Shown: in pieces, positions 9,401 through 15,000 of the stretch | How the letters are laid out: every line of letters starts with the position of its first letter | Numbering within the stretch: position 1 is the stretch's first letter | Source: Streptomyces spiroverticillatus | Lineage (GTDB): Bacteria > Actinomycetota > Actinomycetes > Streptomycetales > Streptomycetaceae | Assembly: GCA_014650415.1 (NCBI GenBank) | Contig: BMUX01000040.1 | Span: forward strand, 1 to 34,762 | Direction: 5' to 3' | DNA length: 34,762 nucleotides | The notes under the pieces: model-generated | Told to the model about the DNA's origin: nothing | Database searches by the model: none | The model's input: only the letters and a program-made list of their open reading frames with translations | Translations under genes and position numbers: made by a program

Positions 9401-11775
9401 AGGCTCTCGAAGAGGCAACCGGCGGACCGGCCGCCCGCATCACCGGCACCGTCAGCGAGACGGGCCCCGGCGTGACGGGACTGCGGGCCGGTGACCGCGT
9501 GAGGAGCGTGGAGCCGGTCGCGGTCGGCCCCCTCGCGGTCCTGGAACAGAGCGGGCTCGCCCCCGTACCGGACGGCTGGACGTGGGCACAAGCCGCTGCC
9601 GCCCCGATCCCGTACGACATCCAGGTGTACGACATCCAGGCGTACGACATCCGGCACGCCCGGACGGCACTGCTCGCCCGCACCCCGGACGAGGAGCCCC
9701 TGCAGAGCACCGTGCTCACCATGCCGCCCGCCTGGAACCCCGAGGGCACCGTCCTCGTCACCGGCGGCACCGGCGCGCTCGGCCGCCACCTCGCCCGCAG
9801 GCTGGCCGACCGCGGCGTACGGCACCTGCTGCTCACCAGCCGCCGCGGCCCGGCCGCACCCGGCGCCGCCGAACTCGTCGCCGAACTTCAGGCCCGGGGC
9901 GTCAGCGTCACCGTCACCGCCTGCGACACCGCCGACCGGCAGGCCGCCGCCGGACTGATCGCGGGCATCCCGGCCGCGCACCCGCTCACCGTCGTGATCC
10001 ACACGGCCGGTGTGCTGGACGACGGCATCGTCACCGCACTCACCGCCGAACGCCTCTCCGACGTACTGCGGCCGAAGGTCGACGCGGCCTGGAACCTGCA
10101 CGAGGCCACCCAGGACCTCCCGCTCGCCGCCTTCGTGACGTTCTCGTCCATCGCCGGCCTCATGGGCAGCCCCGGCCAGGGCAACTACGCCGCCGCCAAC
10201 TCCTTCCTCGACACCCTCGCCGACCACCGCGCGGCCCTCGGGCTGCCCGGCACCTCCCTGGCCTGGGGCCCGTGGGTCCAGGACGACGGCATGACGAGCG
10301 AGCTCAGCGACACCGACATGCGGCGCATGCAGTCCGGCGGCATGCCCCCGCTCTCCATCGACCAGGGCCTCACCCTGTTCGAGAGCGCCCTGGGCTCCGC
10401 CGAACCCCTCGTCATTCCGATCGGGCTGACCGGCGCGGGAATGCGCCCCCAGGGCGAAGTCCCGCCGCTGTTCCGGGGCCTAGTACGCACCGCCCGGCGG
10501 TCCGCCGCCAACACGGCCGGCGGCCAGGACGTCGCCGCCGACCTGACCCGCCAGCTCATCGCCCTCAGCGAGAAGGACCGCCTGCGCCACCTCACCGACC
10601 TGGTGAGGACCGAGGCCGCGACCGTGCTCGGCCACGCCTCGGCCGCGGAGGTCGACGCCGACCGGGACTTCTACGAGCTCGGCTTCGACTCGCTGACCGC
10701 CGTCGAACTGCGCAACAAGCTCGCCGCGGGCACCGGCATGAGGCTGTCCGCCACGGTCGTCTTCGACAACCGGACGCCCGCCGAACTCGCCCGCTGGCTG
10801 CGCGGCGAACTCGCCCAGCAGACCCCGGCCGAGGACACCGCGGGCGGCGGGGCGACCCTGGGGCTCGCCCCCGGCGAGTCGGAACCCGGCTCCCTGGAAC
10901 GGCTGTTCACCGACGCCCTGGCCACCGGAAAGGTCACCGAGGCCCAGCGCATGCTGGCCGCCGTGGCCGCACTGCGCCCCACCTTCGAGGCCTCGGCCGA
11001 ACTGGAGGACCTGCCCCACGCCTCCGCCCTCTCCGAAGGACCGGCCGCCCCGAAACTGATCTGCGTCAGCGCGCCCACCGCCAATGCGGGTGTCCACCAG
11101 TACGCACGGCTCGCCGCGCACTTCCGGGGCAAGCGGGCGGTGTCGGCACTGCCCCTGGTCGGCTTCGAGACCGGGGAACGGCTGCCCGCCACCCCGGAGG
11201 TCGCCACCCGGGTGATCGCCGAGAGCGCCCTGCGAGAGGCGAACGGCAAACCGTTCGTCCTCGTCGGCCACTCCTCCGGCGGGTCCTTCGCCTACGCGGC
11301 GGCCGGACTGCTGGAGCACACCTGGGGCATCAAGCCCGCAGGCGTGGTGCTCCTCGACACCTACAGCTTCCAGCACAACGACGGCGAAGGCGTCGACTAT
11401 CAGGGCATGATGCGCCTCAACTTCGCGGGCGGCGGCACCTCGGCCGGCTCGGCGGAAGGATCGGTGGTCCGGCTGACGAGCGCCCGGCTGTCCGCCATGG
11501 GCCGCTGGATGGTTCTGCTCAGCAGGCTCCAGGTGCAGCACACCAGCGCCCCCGTGCTCCTGGTGAAGTGCGCCAAACAGCTGTACGGAGCGGACGACCG
11601 GCCGATCGAGCAGCAGCCGTCGGTGCAGAGCGCACCCCTGGTCGCCGGAGCCCACGAGCGGCCCGTGGACGCCGATCACCTGTCGATGATCCGGGAGGAC
11701 TCGGCACGGACCGCACAGATCATGGAGGAGTGGCTCACCGCGCACGCGCGGACCGAGCGGGCCGACCAGGGCTGA
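1..11775 (+). CDS. Type I modular PKS, terminal protein with thioesterase (5' partial)
   Basis: The reading frame is open from base 1 and enters mid-KR, so the start lies upstream; the stop is TGA at 11773-11775. In-window length is 3924 residues. Domain order: KR C-terminal tail, ACP, KS, AT, KR, ACP, KS, AT, DH, ER relic, KR, ACP, TE. It performs the last two visible extensions with malonyl-CoA and releases the chain, presumably in the cytoplasm as a dimeric megasynthase. Both KSs keep the Cys and two His; both ATs carry GHSVGE and HAFH (malonyl type). The first complete KR lost its catalytic Tyr, the terminal DH lost its Asp, and the ER is half-deleted; the last KR and the TE look intact. 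The prediction is a C5 ketone and C3 hydroxyl next to the ester carbonyl. Both KSs share EGHGTGT and NAHTIIEQ, unlike the downstream genes' EAHGTGT and NAHVILE, suggesting they are recent duplicates. A strong hairpin follows the stop. Confidence 0.96.
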   Translation: MDAAMATDAPHLVPLGRLAAGPGARLRGEVPTMFRGLVRGGRRMAATTAAGAGTAVALAARLWELREADRLRTVVEMVRNEAASVLGHASAQTIGADRDFHDLGLDSLTALELRNRLTEATGLRLPATLVFDHPTPTALATHLLAELLDENGAVRLPAAVATAAADDPIAIVGMACRLPGGVDSPEDLWELVREGREGIADFPIDRGWDLDTLLGEGLGPDGRGRSATAKGGFLHGVAEFDAGFFGISPREALAMDPQQRLLLETSWEAIERAAIDPAALRSTATGVFVGTGGQDYVTLVMNSPDDIEGHASTGLAASVVSGRVSYTFGFEGPAVTVDTACSSSLVAMHLAAQSLRSGESTLALAGGVTVMSSSMGFPGFTRQGGLATDGRCKAYADAADGTGWSEGVGVVVMERLSDARRNGHQVLALVRGSAINQDGASNGLTAPNGPAQQRVIRQALANAGLTAADVDVVEGHGTGTTLGDPIEAQALLATYGQERGEDGQPLLLGSLKSNIGHTQAAAGVAGVIKMVMAMRHDAVPRTLHVDAPSTHVDWSGGDVRLVTEDVPWPDADRPRRAAVSAFGISGTNAHTIIEQAPPAEEPAGAPAAVPGADRGARPAGEPAVLPWVVSGRTEAALAAQTDRLTPSAAELPALDVAYSLAAGRGTFEHRAVLVDGAEIARGAAGESRVTAVLFSGQGSQRLDMGRELYARFPVYAEAFDAVCAALDEHLDHPVRTVVWGEDPAALNSTEYAQAGLFAVEVALFRLVESLGVRAEFVAGHSVGEIAAAHVAGVFALADACALVAARGRLMRDLPEGGAMLAVQATEEEVRTLLLDGDAVPDDAGPVSIAAVNGPNSVVVSGAADAVARVGAHFGAEGRKATPLRVSHAFHSPLMDPMLEEFRAVAARVAFAEPQLAFVSNLTGAVAEPGLVSTPDYWVRHVRDTVRFADGIGALRDAGVSAFLELGPDSTLTAAVRTVLDAQDAACVAVPALRAGRPEERALVDGLARLHVEGVRVDWARLFDGTGARPVDLPTYAFQRDRHWPRTGPAVRPGAPAADPADAEFWTAVEGQDLAALATDLDVDGEALGAVLPALSNWRRHRRDQALLDALRFHEVWQPMRETAGGAPAGTWLVVMPAAAADDSWTASVREAAGPQALHLTVDPLADRATVVAQLKQLPSPDAGFAGVLALPAPAATAVVATAELFRALADAGIAAPLWCATRGAVSVARTEDLPCPEQAGVWGLGRVAALEHPQRWGGLIDLPDTLSARAAGRLAAVLAGTGGEDQVAVRDTAVYVRRLVPAPAGSPDAGWQPAAAHPDGTVLITGGTGGRGSSTARWLAAEGVRRLLLVGRRGPDAPGSAALVADLRAMGAEATVVACDTADRDALAAVLADIPEAHPLTAVVHAAAAVDDGVLDDLTQDRLTAVHRAKVLSALHLDELTRDADLSAFVLFSSVAGAVGTPGRAAVAAANAVLDALAQQRHARGLPATSLAWGAWMDGEPAASETQAGGAARGTGVPAMAEPRSGTATDETQPRSAAATGTPTRSAAAAAASPAQTAGTARRTGVPAVHPELAVAALRQAVTRPTPTLIVLDLGQPQVLDTLVGLRGNPLLAELPAARRAIADAKTAREDITSQAHELTLRLRALPAAERLTLLTDLVRTHVATVLGHSGKAAVSAERKFRDLGFDSLTAVELPARLNLATGLKLSATAVYDYPTATGLAAHLLAELLGGQQSDGASADVTRVALDDDPIAIVGMACRLPGGIRTPEELWQLVSTGGDGIEPFPTDRGWDLKTLGAGDPEGRGRSATMKAGFVAGVADFDAGFFGISPREALAMDPQQRLLLETSWEAVERAGIAPDSLHGSRTGVFVGTSGLDYATLMMNSREDIGGHAGTGLASSVLSGRISYTLGLEGPAVTVDTACSSSLVALHSAAQALRGGECSLALAGGVTVMATPVGFAGMTIQGGLAADGRCKAYSDAADGTNWSEGVGMLVLERLSDARAHGHEVLALVRGSAVNQDGASNGITAPNGPSQQRVIRQALAAAGLTAADVDAVEGHGTGTALGDPIEAQALLATYGRGRDPERPLLLGSLKSNIGHAQAAAGVAGVIKTVLALRHGVLPKSLHIDEPSTHVDWTAGAIDLLTEARSWPEVGRPRRAGVSSFGISGTNAHTIIEQAPPAELPDPACEAPSVKTTAVPWPVSGATPAALDEQLARLTEDVAGRDPLDVGHSLATTRTALAHRAVLLDGTEVARGEAAGHSTAFLFSGQGAQRLGMGRALHARFPVFADAFDAVCAELDPRLERPLREVIWGTDSESADGTAYAQTGLFAVEVALFRLLGSLGVRPDFVAGHSVGEIAAAHVAGVLSLADACTLVAARGRLMQALPEGGAMLAVQATEEEVGPLLGESLSIAAVNGPSSVVVSGAEDQVDSVRAHFAALERKTTRLRVSHAFHSPLMDPMLDDYRAVVTTLAFAEPQIPLVSTLTGAAASAEQLRDPAYWGRHVREPVRFADAVHTLRDAGASAFLEVGPDGTLAALTPQNLTEDAESCVCVCALRAARPEEDALITALAQLYVSGVAVDWPRLFDGTGARRTPLPTYAFQRDRYWPRPAPLSGDVTSAGLVPAEHPLLGAAVPLAGADGVLFTSRLSLRVHPWLLDHRVDGSARFPDTAFLELAVQAGDQVGCSHLKEFAVTAPLLLDGAEPVVQVWVGAPDGDSGDRTVACYARPHDAAGDAPWTRHATGTLTARPFTAPAAPLVWPPTGAAAVDLEGFYGSGAPGPVFQNLTAAWLHGEEVFAEVRLTDEAADDARYFGLHPALSAAALHGAVLLGIGAEDRLPGPRAWRDATLHAGGASVLRVRLTRSGEDTVLIGAYDAEGAPVLSAASVALAAEEDMTGPASSNEHAPLFHVEWIAADTESAPSREPRALTLGADDPYGLGARATSLAELAASGGQSPDLVVVPLPACTGGEVPEAVHALTGRVLALVQEWLDNERFAASRLVFVTRRAVRAAADDTVTDLSGGSAWGLVRSANSEHPDRFVLLDTEEDTDVADALTHLSGPLAAGEAQFAVRGGTLHVGRLARLATAPSLLPPAGAGWRLDLPEGGGADELRLVPCSDGARPLAEGEVRVAVTAAGLTREALEEATGGPAARITGTVSETGPGVTGLRAGDRVRSVEPVAVGPLAVLEQSGLAPVPDGWTWAQAAAAPIPYDIQVYDIQAYDIRHARTALLARTPDEEPLQSTVLTMPPAWNPEGTVLVTGGTGALGRHLARRLADRGVRHLLLTSRRGPAAPGAAELVAELQARGVSVTVTACDTADRQAAAGLIAGIPAAHPLTVVIHTAGVLDDGIVTALTAERLSDVLRPKVDAAWNLHEATQDLPLAAFVTFSSIAGLMGSPGQGNYAAANSFLDTLADHRAALGLPGTSLAWGPWVQDDGMTSELSDTDMRRMQSGGMPPLSIDQGLTLFESALGSAEPLVIPIGLTGAGMRPQGEVPPLFRGLVRTARRSAANTAGGQDVAADLTRQLIALSEKDRLRHLTDLVRTEAATVLGHASAAEVDADRDFYELGFDSLTAVELRNKLAAGTGMRLSATVVFDNRTPAELARWLRGELAQQTPAEDTAGGGATLGLAPGESEPGSLERLFTDALATGKVTEAQRMLAAVAALRPTFEASAELEDLPHASALSEGPAAPKLICVSAPTANAGVHQYARLAAHFRGKRAVSALPLVGFETGERLPATPEVATRVIAESALREANGKPFVLVGHSSGGSFAYAAAGLLEHTWGIKPAGVVLLDTYSFQHNDGEGVDYQGMMRLNFAGGGTSAGSAEGSVVRLTSARLSAMGRWMVLLSRLQVQHTSAPVLLVKCAKQLYGADDRPIEQQPSVQSAPLVAGAHERPVDADHLSMIREDSARTAQIMEEWLTAHARTERADQG
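3961..4860 (+). other. Catalytically inactive ketoreductase domain
   Basis: The NADPH loop is kept as GGTGGRG (3976-3996) and the Lys (codon 4288) and Ser (4360) remain. The catalytic Tyr is replaced by Val at codon 4399-4401: the usual GQxNYAAAN reads GRAAVAAAN. The intact KR of the next module aligns without gaps here (GQGNYAAAN, Tyr codon 10186). The LDD region reads AAAAVDD instead of AAGVLDD. After the SLAWGAW motif the domain carries an Ala/Thr/Ser-rich expansion (4500-4700). Short-chain dehydrogenases of this kind need the Tyr as proton donor, so I infer no reduction. Confidence 0.88.
4500..4705 (+). repeat. Low-complexity in-frame expansion in the dead KR
   Basis: The loop between SLAWGAW and PELAVAAL is about 45 residues longer than in the first KR of the next gene. 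It contains two copies of the TGVPA motif (near 4540-4560 and 4687-4710) and a near-repeat of 16 bases, 4601-4616 versus 4631-4646, spaced 30 bases apart. The composition is Ala, Thr, Ser, Gly and Arg. It looks like duplication of the normal single TGVPAxxPEL segment followed by slippage. Confidence 0.7.
7861..8670 (+). other. Dehydratase domain lacking catalytic Asp
   Basis: The HxxxGxxxxP motif is present with His codon 7963. The second motif, normally HPALLDAALH, reads HPALSAAALH (8431-8460), with the Asp replaced by Ala at 8446-8448. The YGPxFQ element is reduced to PGPVFQ and the preceding segment is shortened. DHs need the His/Asp pair, so this domain is probably inactive. A residual structural role is possible. 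Confidence 0.85.
9271..9735 (+). other. Enoylreductase relic with Rossmann half deleted
   Basis: The segment begins like an ER (WRLDLPE, then VAVTAAGL, GLRAGDRV, DGWTWAQAAAAP), matching the intact ER at 21178-22150 piece by piece. After QAAAAP the whole NADPH-binding half is missing (no HAAAGGVG). The sequence jumps to a triplicated YDI repeat and then to what resembles the ER end (YDIRHAR aligns with WDVTHAQ), followed directly by KR. About 155 residues remain versus about 320. The LNFRDVL segment is also eroded (LTREALEE). It should have no enoyl reduction activity. Confidence 0.88.
9612..9656 (+). repeat. Three tandem 15-bp units at the ER deletion scar
   Basis: Units start at 9612, 9627 and 9642. 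The core gtacgacatccagg is identical in the first two, and the third has one change. They encode YDIQV, YDIQA and YDIRH in frame. They sit exactly where the ER lost its cofactor domain. Confidence 0.9.
10881..11775 (+). other. Type I thioesterase domain (chain release)
   Basis: An alpha/beta-hydrolase TE is fused after the last ACP. The nucleophile motif GHSSGG has its Ser codon at 11272-11274; the likely catalytic Asp is codon 11356 (LLDTYS) and the His is codon 11677 (DADHLSM). All three are in the usual order, so the domain looks active. In this family it transfers the chain to its Ser, then releases it by lactonisation or hydrolysis. Macrolactonisation is inferred from the polyene-like context, not visible from the TE itself. 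Confidence 0.93.
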
Positions 11776-11790
11776 CCCCTCCGCCGGACC

Positions 11791-11829
11791 GGCGCACCGG
11801 ACACCCTCCCCCGGGGGGTCCGGTGCGCC
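11791..11829 (+). terminator. Hairpin terminator candidate after the TE gene
   Basis: A perfect 12-bp inverted repeat: ggcgcaccggac (11791-11802) pairs with gtccggtgcgcc (11818-11829) around a 15-base loop that can add a few more C-G pairs. It begins 15 bases after the stop codon. There is no U-run, as is common for Streptomyces hairpin terminators. Confidence 0.75.
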
Positions 11830-11871
11830 CCGTGTTCCGCTTCCCCGCGGCGGCGGCAACGCTGCACGCCT

Positions 11872-11887
11872 CTAGGGGAATTCGCAG
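11872..11887 (+). promoter_or_regulatory. Candidate PAS-LuxR (PimM-type) operator
   Basis: The sequence ctaggggaattcgcag matches the PimM consensus CTVGGGAWWTCCCBAG, as I recall it, at 13 of 16 positions; mismatches are at positions 7, 11 and 13. It lies about 60 bases upstream of the second PKS start. Sites of this kind control polyene macrolide genes and usually overlap a -35 region. The regulator gene itself is not in the window. Confidence 0.55.
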
Positions 11888-11930
11888 TCGGCCCTGGTGA
11901 GACTGGGTGGGAAACCCCAGCATCGCCCTC

Positions 11931-11936
11931 GAGAGG
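11931..11936 (+). promoter_or_regulatory. Ribosome binding site of the second PKS gene
   Basis: GAGAGG lies 11 bases before ATG 11948. It supports this start over the in-frame GTG at 11897, which would add 17 non-family residues ahead of the docking helix. Confidence 0.75.
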
Positions 11937-11947
11937 TTGACATCCTG

Positions 11948-12046
11948 ATGTCGAACGAGCAGAAGCTTCGCGACTATCTGAAGCGGGCCATCGCCGACCT
12001 CGACGAGACGCGCGAGCAGCTGCGAGAGGTGCACGAGAAGAACCGG
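11948..12046 (+). other. N-terminal docking coiled coil of second PKS
   Basis: About 33 residues form a charged amphipathic helix (KLRDYLKRAIADLDETREQL) running straight into the KS at EPIAIVG. This is the classic actinomycete PKS N-terminal docking element, which pairs with the C-terminal helices of the upstream protein. Its charge pattern differs from that of the third gene, consistent with different partners. Confidence 0.9.
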
Positions 12047-15000
12047 GAGCCCATCGCGATCGTCGGCATGGCCTGCCGCTACCCGGGCGGCGCCGACACA
12101 CCCGAGCAACTGTGGGAGCTGGTGCGCGACGGTGTCGACGCCGTCTCCCCCTTCCCCGCCAACCGCGGCTGGGACCTGGACGGTCTCTACGGGGGCACCG
12201 AAGCGGTCTCCGCCGAACCGGGCCACGAAGGCGCCGCGTACCCGCGTGAGAGCGGATTTCTGCACGGCGCCGGCGAGTTCGACGCGGGCTTCTTCGGTAT
12301 CTCGCCGCGTGAGGCCCTCGCCATGGACCCGCAGCAGCGGCTGATGCTGGAGACCGCCTGGGAGGCGGTCGAGCGCGCCGGCATCTCCCCGCACGGGCTG
12401 CGCTCCACCCAGACCGGCGTGTTCATCGGCGCCGGGCACAGCGGCTACGACGCGGCGGCCACGACCGCCGCAACCGGACAGGTGCGCGAGGAGGTCGCGG
12501 GACATCTGCTCACCGGCAACACCGTCAGTGTCGCCTCCGGTCGCATCTCGTACGTGCTGGGGCTGGAGGGGCCGGCCATCACCGTCGACACGGCCTGCTC
12601 CTCGTCGCTGGTGGCCCTGCACCTCGCGGTGCAGTCACTGCGCCGTGGCGAGTGCACGCTCGCCCTCGCGGGCGGCGTCACCGTCATGTCCACTCCGCAG
12701 ATGTTCGCGGAGTTCGGGCGCCAGCGCGGCCTGGCCGCCGACGGCCGGTGCAAGCCCTTCTCGGCCGCCGCGGACGGTACGGCGTGGAGCGAGGGCGCCG
12801 GCGTCGTCCTCGTCGAGCGGTTGTCCGACGCCCTGCGCAACGGCCATCCGGTACTGGCCGTCGTACGCGGCTCAGCCGTCAACCAGGACGGTGCGTCGAA
12901 CGGCCTGACGGCGCCGAACGGGCCCTCACAGCAACGCGTCGTCCGGCGGGCGCTGGCCGACGCGGGTCTCGCCGCCCACGACGTGGACGCCGTCGAGGCG
13001 CACGGCACCGGCACCCGGCTGGGCGACCCCATCGAGGCCACCGCCCTGCTGGCCGCCTACGGCCGGGGACGACCGGCGGACCGCCCGCTGCTCCTCGGCT
13101 CGATGAAGTCCAACATCGGCCACACACAGGCCGCGGCCGGTGTCGCGGGCGTCATCAAGACGGTGCTCGCCCTGCGCCACGGCGTCCTGCCCGCCACCCT
13201 CCATCTGAACGAGCCGTCCCCGCACGTGGACTGGGCGGCGGGCGGCGTTCGTCTGCTCACCGAAGAGGCCGCATGGCCCGCGGGGGAGGAGGGCCGGCCG
13301 CGACGGGCCGCCGTGTCCTCGTTCGGCGTCAGCGGCACCAATGCCCACGTGATCCTCGAACAGCCGCCGACCGTGACGGCCACGGCGGCCGTCGACACCG
13401 ACGCCTCCGGAGCGTTGCCGTGGGTCCTCTCGGCGAAAACGGCCGAAGCCCTTCGCGCCCAGGCGGTACGTCTGGCCGAACACCTCGGCGAACGGACGGA
13501 GTCGGAGCCTTCCGACATCGCCTTCTCGCTCGCCACCACCCGGGCCTCGCTGGAACACCGGGCGGCCGTCGTGGCCGAGGACCGGGCGGGACTGCTCGCG
13601 GGTCTCGACGCTCTGGCGGAGGGCAGGGGAGAGACCGCAGTCGCGAGCAAGGGGCCCCTTGCCGTGCTTTTCTCCGGTCAGGGTTCGCAGCGGTTGGGTA
13701 TGGGGCGCGAGTTGTACGCCCGTTTCCCGGTGTTCGCGGCTGCCTTCGACGCGATCTGCGCGGAGCTGGACGTCCCGGTGAGGGACGTGGTGTGGGGCGA
13801 GGACGCCGAGGCGCTGGATCGGACGATGTTCGCGCAGCCCGCTCTGTTCGCGGTCGAGGTGGCGTTGTTCCGTCTCGTCGAGTCGTGGGGTGTACGGCCG
13901 GACTTCGTGGCCGGTCACTCCATCGGCGAGGTGGCTGCCGCGCACGTCGCGGGGGTGCTGTCCCTGGCTGACGCGTGCACGCTGGTCGCGGCGCGCGGCC
14001 GGCTGATGCAGGCGCTGCCCGAGGGCGGTGCGATGCTCGCCGTGCAGGCGACGGAAGCCGAAGTAACGCCTCTCCTGGGCGAGTTGGTATCGATCGCGTC
14101 GGTCAACGGTCCCACGTCCATGGTCGTGTCCGGTGCGGTGGAGCAAGTGGACTCCGTACGGGCCCACTTCGAGGGTCTGGGCCGCAAGGCGACGCGTCTT
14201 CGTGTCTCGCACGCCTTCCACTCGCCGCTGATGGACCCGATGCTGGACGACTTCCGTGCGGTGGTGTCGGGTCTCTCCTTCGCCGCACCCACGATCCCGA
14301 TGGCGGCGGGCACCGAGTCCGTGTGCGACCCGGAGTACTGGGTGCGCCATGTCCGTGCGGCGGTGCGTTTCGCGGACGACGTACGGACCCTTTCCGGACA
14401 CGGCGTCAGGCGGTTCCTGGAGCTCGGTCCGGACGGGGTCCTGTCCGCGATGGCTTCCGCCTGCCTGCCCGAGGACAGCGACGCCCTCCTCGTACCCGTA
14501 CTGCGCAAGAACCGCGACGAACAGCTCTCCGTCCTCCAGGCAGTGACCCGGCTCCACGTGGACGGGGCCGAGGTCGACTGGGCGGCCCTCTTCGCCGACG
14601 CCGGAGCCCGTGCCGTCGAGCTGCCCACCTACGCCTTCCAGCACCAGCGTTACTGGCTTCCGGCCGACGGGGCGCAGCCGTTGCGCGGCGCCGGTCCCGC
14701 ACTCGTCGCCGACCAGGTGGAGGCCGCCTTCTGGGAAGCCGCCGAACGCGGCGACCTGGCCGCGGCCTCCGCCGCACTCGGCATCGAAGGGGCGTCCGCC
14801 GAAGCCTCCCTGGACACTCTGCTCCCCGTGCTCGGTGCCTGGCGCGCCCGGCGCCGTACCCGCGCCACGATCGAGTCCTGGGCCTACCAGACCACGTGGG
14901 CCGCCCTGGACCTCCCCACCGCCGGGACGGCGCCCGCCTCCGGCTGGCTGGCCGTCGTCCCCGACCACGTGGCCGACGACGAGTCCCTCGCCGCACTCCT

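Larger units (their letters stand above)
5239..10815 (+). other. Terminal module: KS-AT(malonyl)-DH(inactive)-ER(relic)-KR-ACP
   Basis: KS is about 5239-6525 with Cys codon 5761. AT is about 6775-7650, Ser codon 7048 in GHSVGE, HAFH 7339-7350 (malonyl type). DH-like 7861-8670 and an ER relic 9271-9735 have their own entries. KR is about 9745-10480: TGGTGALG, LDD motif at 10015-10023, Lys codon 10075, Ser 10147, Tyr 10186; it looks active and B-type. ACP is about 10576-10815 with Ser codon 10690. The module still has the full reductive-loop layout, but only ketoreduction should work, giving a beta-hydroxy thioester. Confidence 0.9.
11776..11947 (+). other. Intergenic region between first and second PKS genes
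   Basis: These 172 bases have no convincing gene. They hold a 12-bp hairpin (11791-11829), a candidate PAS-LuxR operator (11872-11887), a small 5-bp hairpin (11903-11907 with 11916-11920) and the ribosome binding site. I see no clear sigma-70-like -10 box; gagact at 11899-11904 is a weak candidate only. Confidence 0.75.

Noticed and set aside
9612..9656. Tandem repeat as a CRISPR or regulatory iteron
   Set aside because: It is three 15-bp units without spacers, in frame inside coding sequence and at a domain-deletion junction; slippage is the simpler explanation.
11937..11942. TTGACA hexamer resembling a -35 box
   Set aside because: It sits between the ribosome binding site and the start codon, so it cannot drive this gene; no suitable -10 follows upstream of the coding region.
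11897..11947. In-frame GTG start for the second PKS, 17 codons upstream
   Set aside because: It lacks a good ribosome binding site and would add residues unlike PKS docking helices; ATG 11948 has GAGAGG 11 bases upstream and begins the docking helix directly. It would also lie just downstream of the putative operator.
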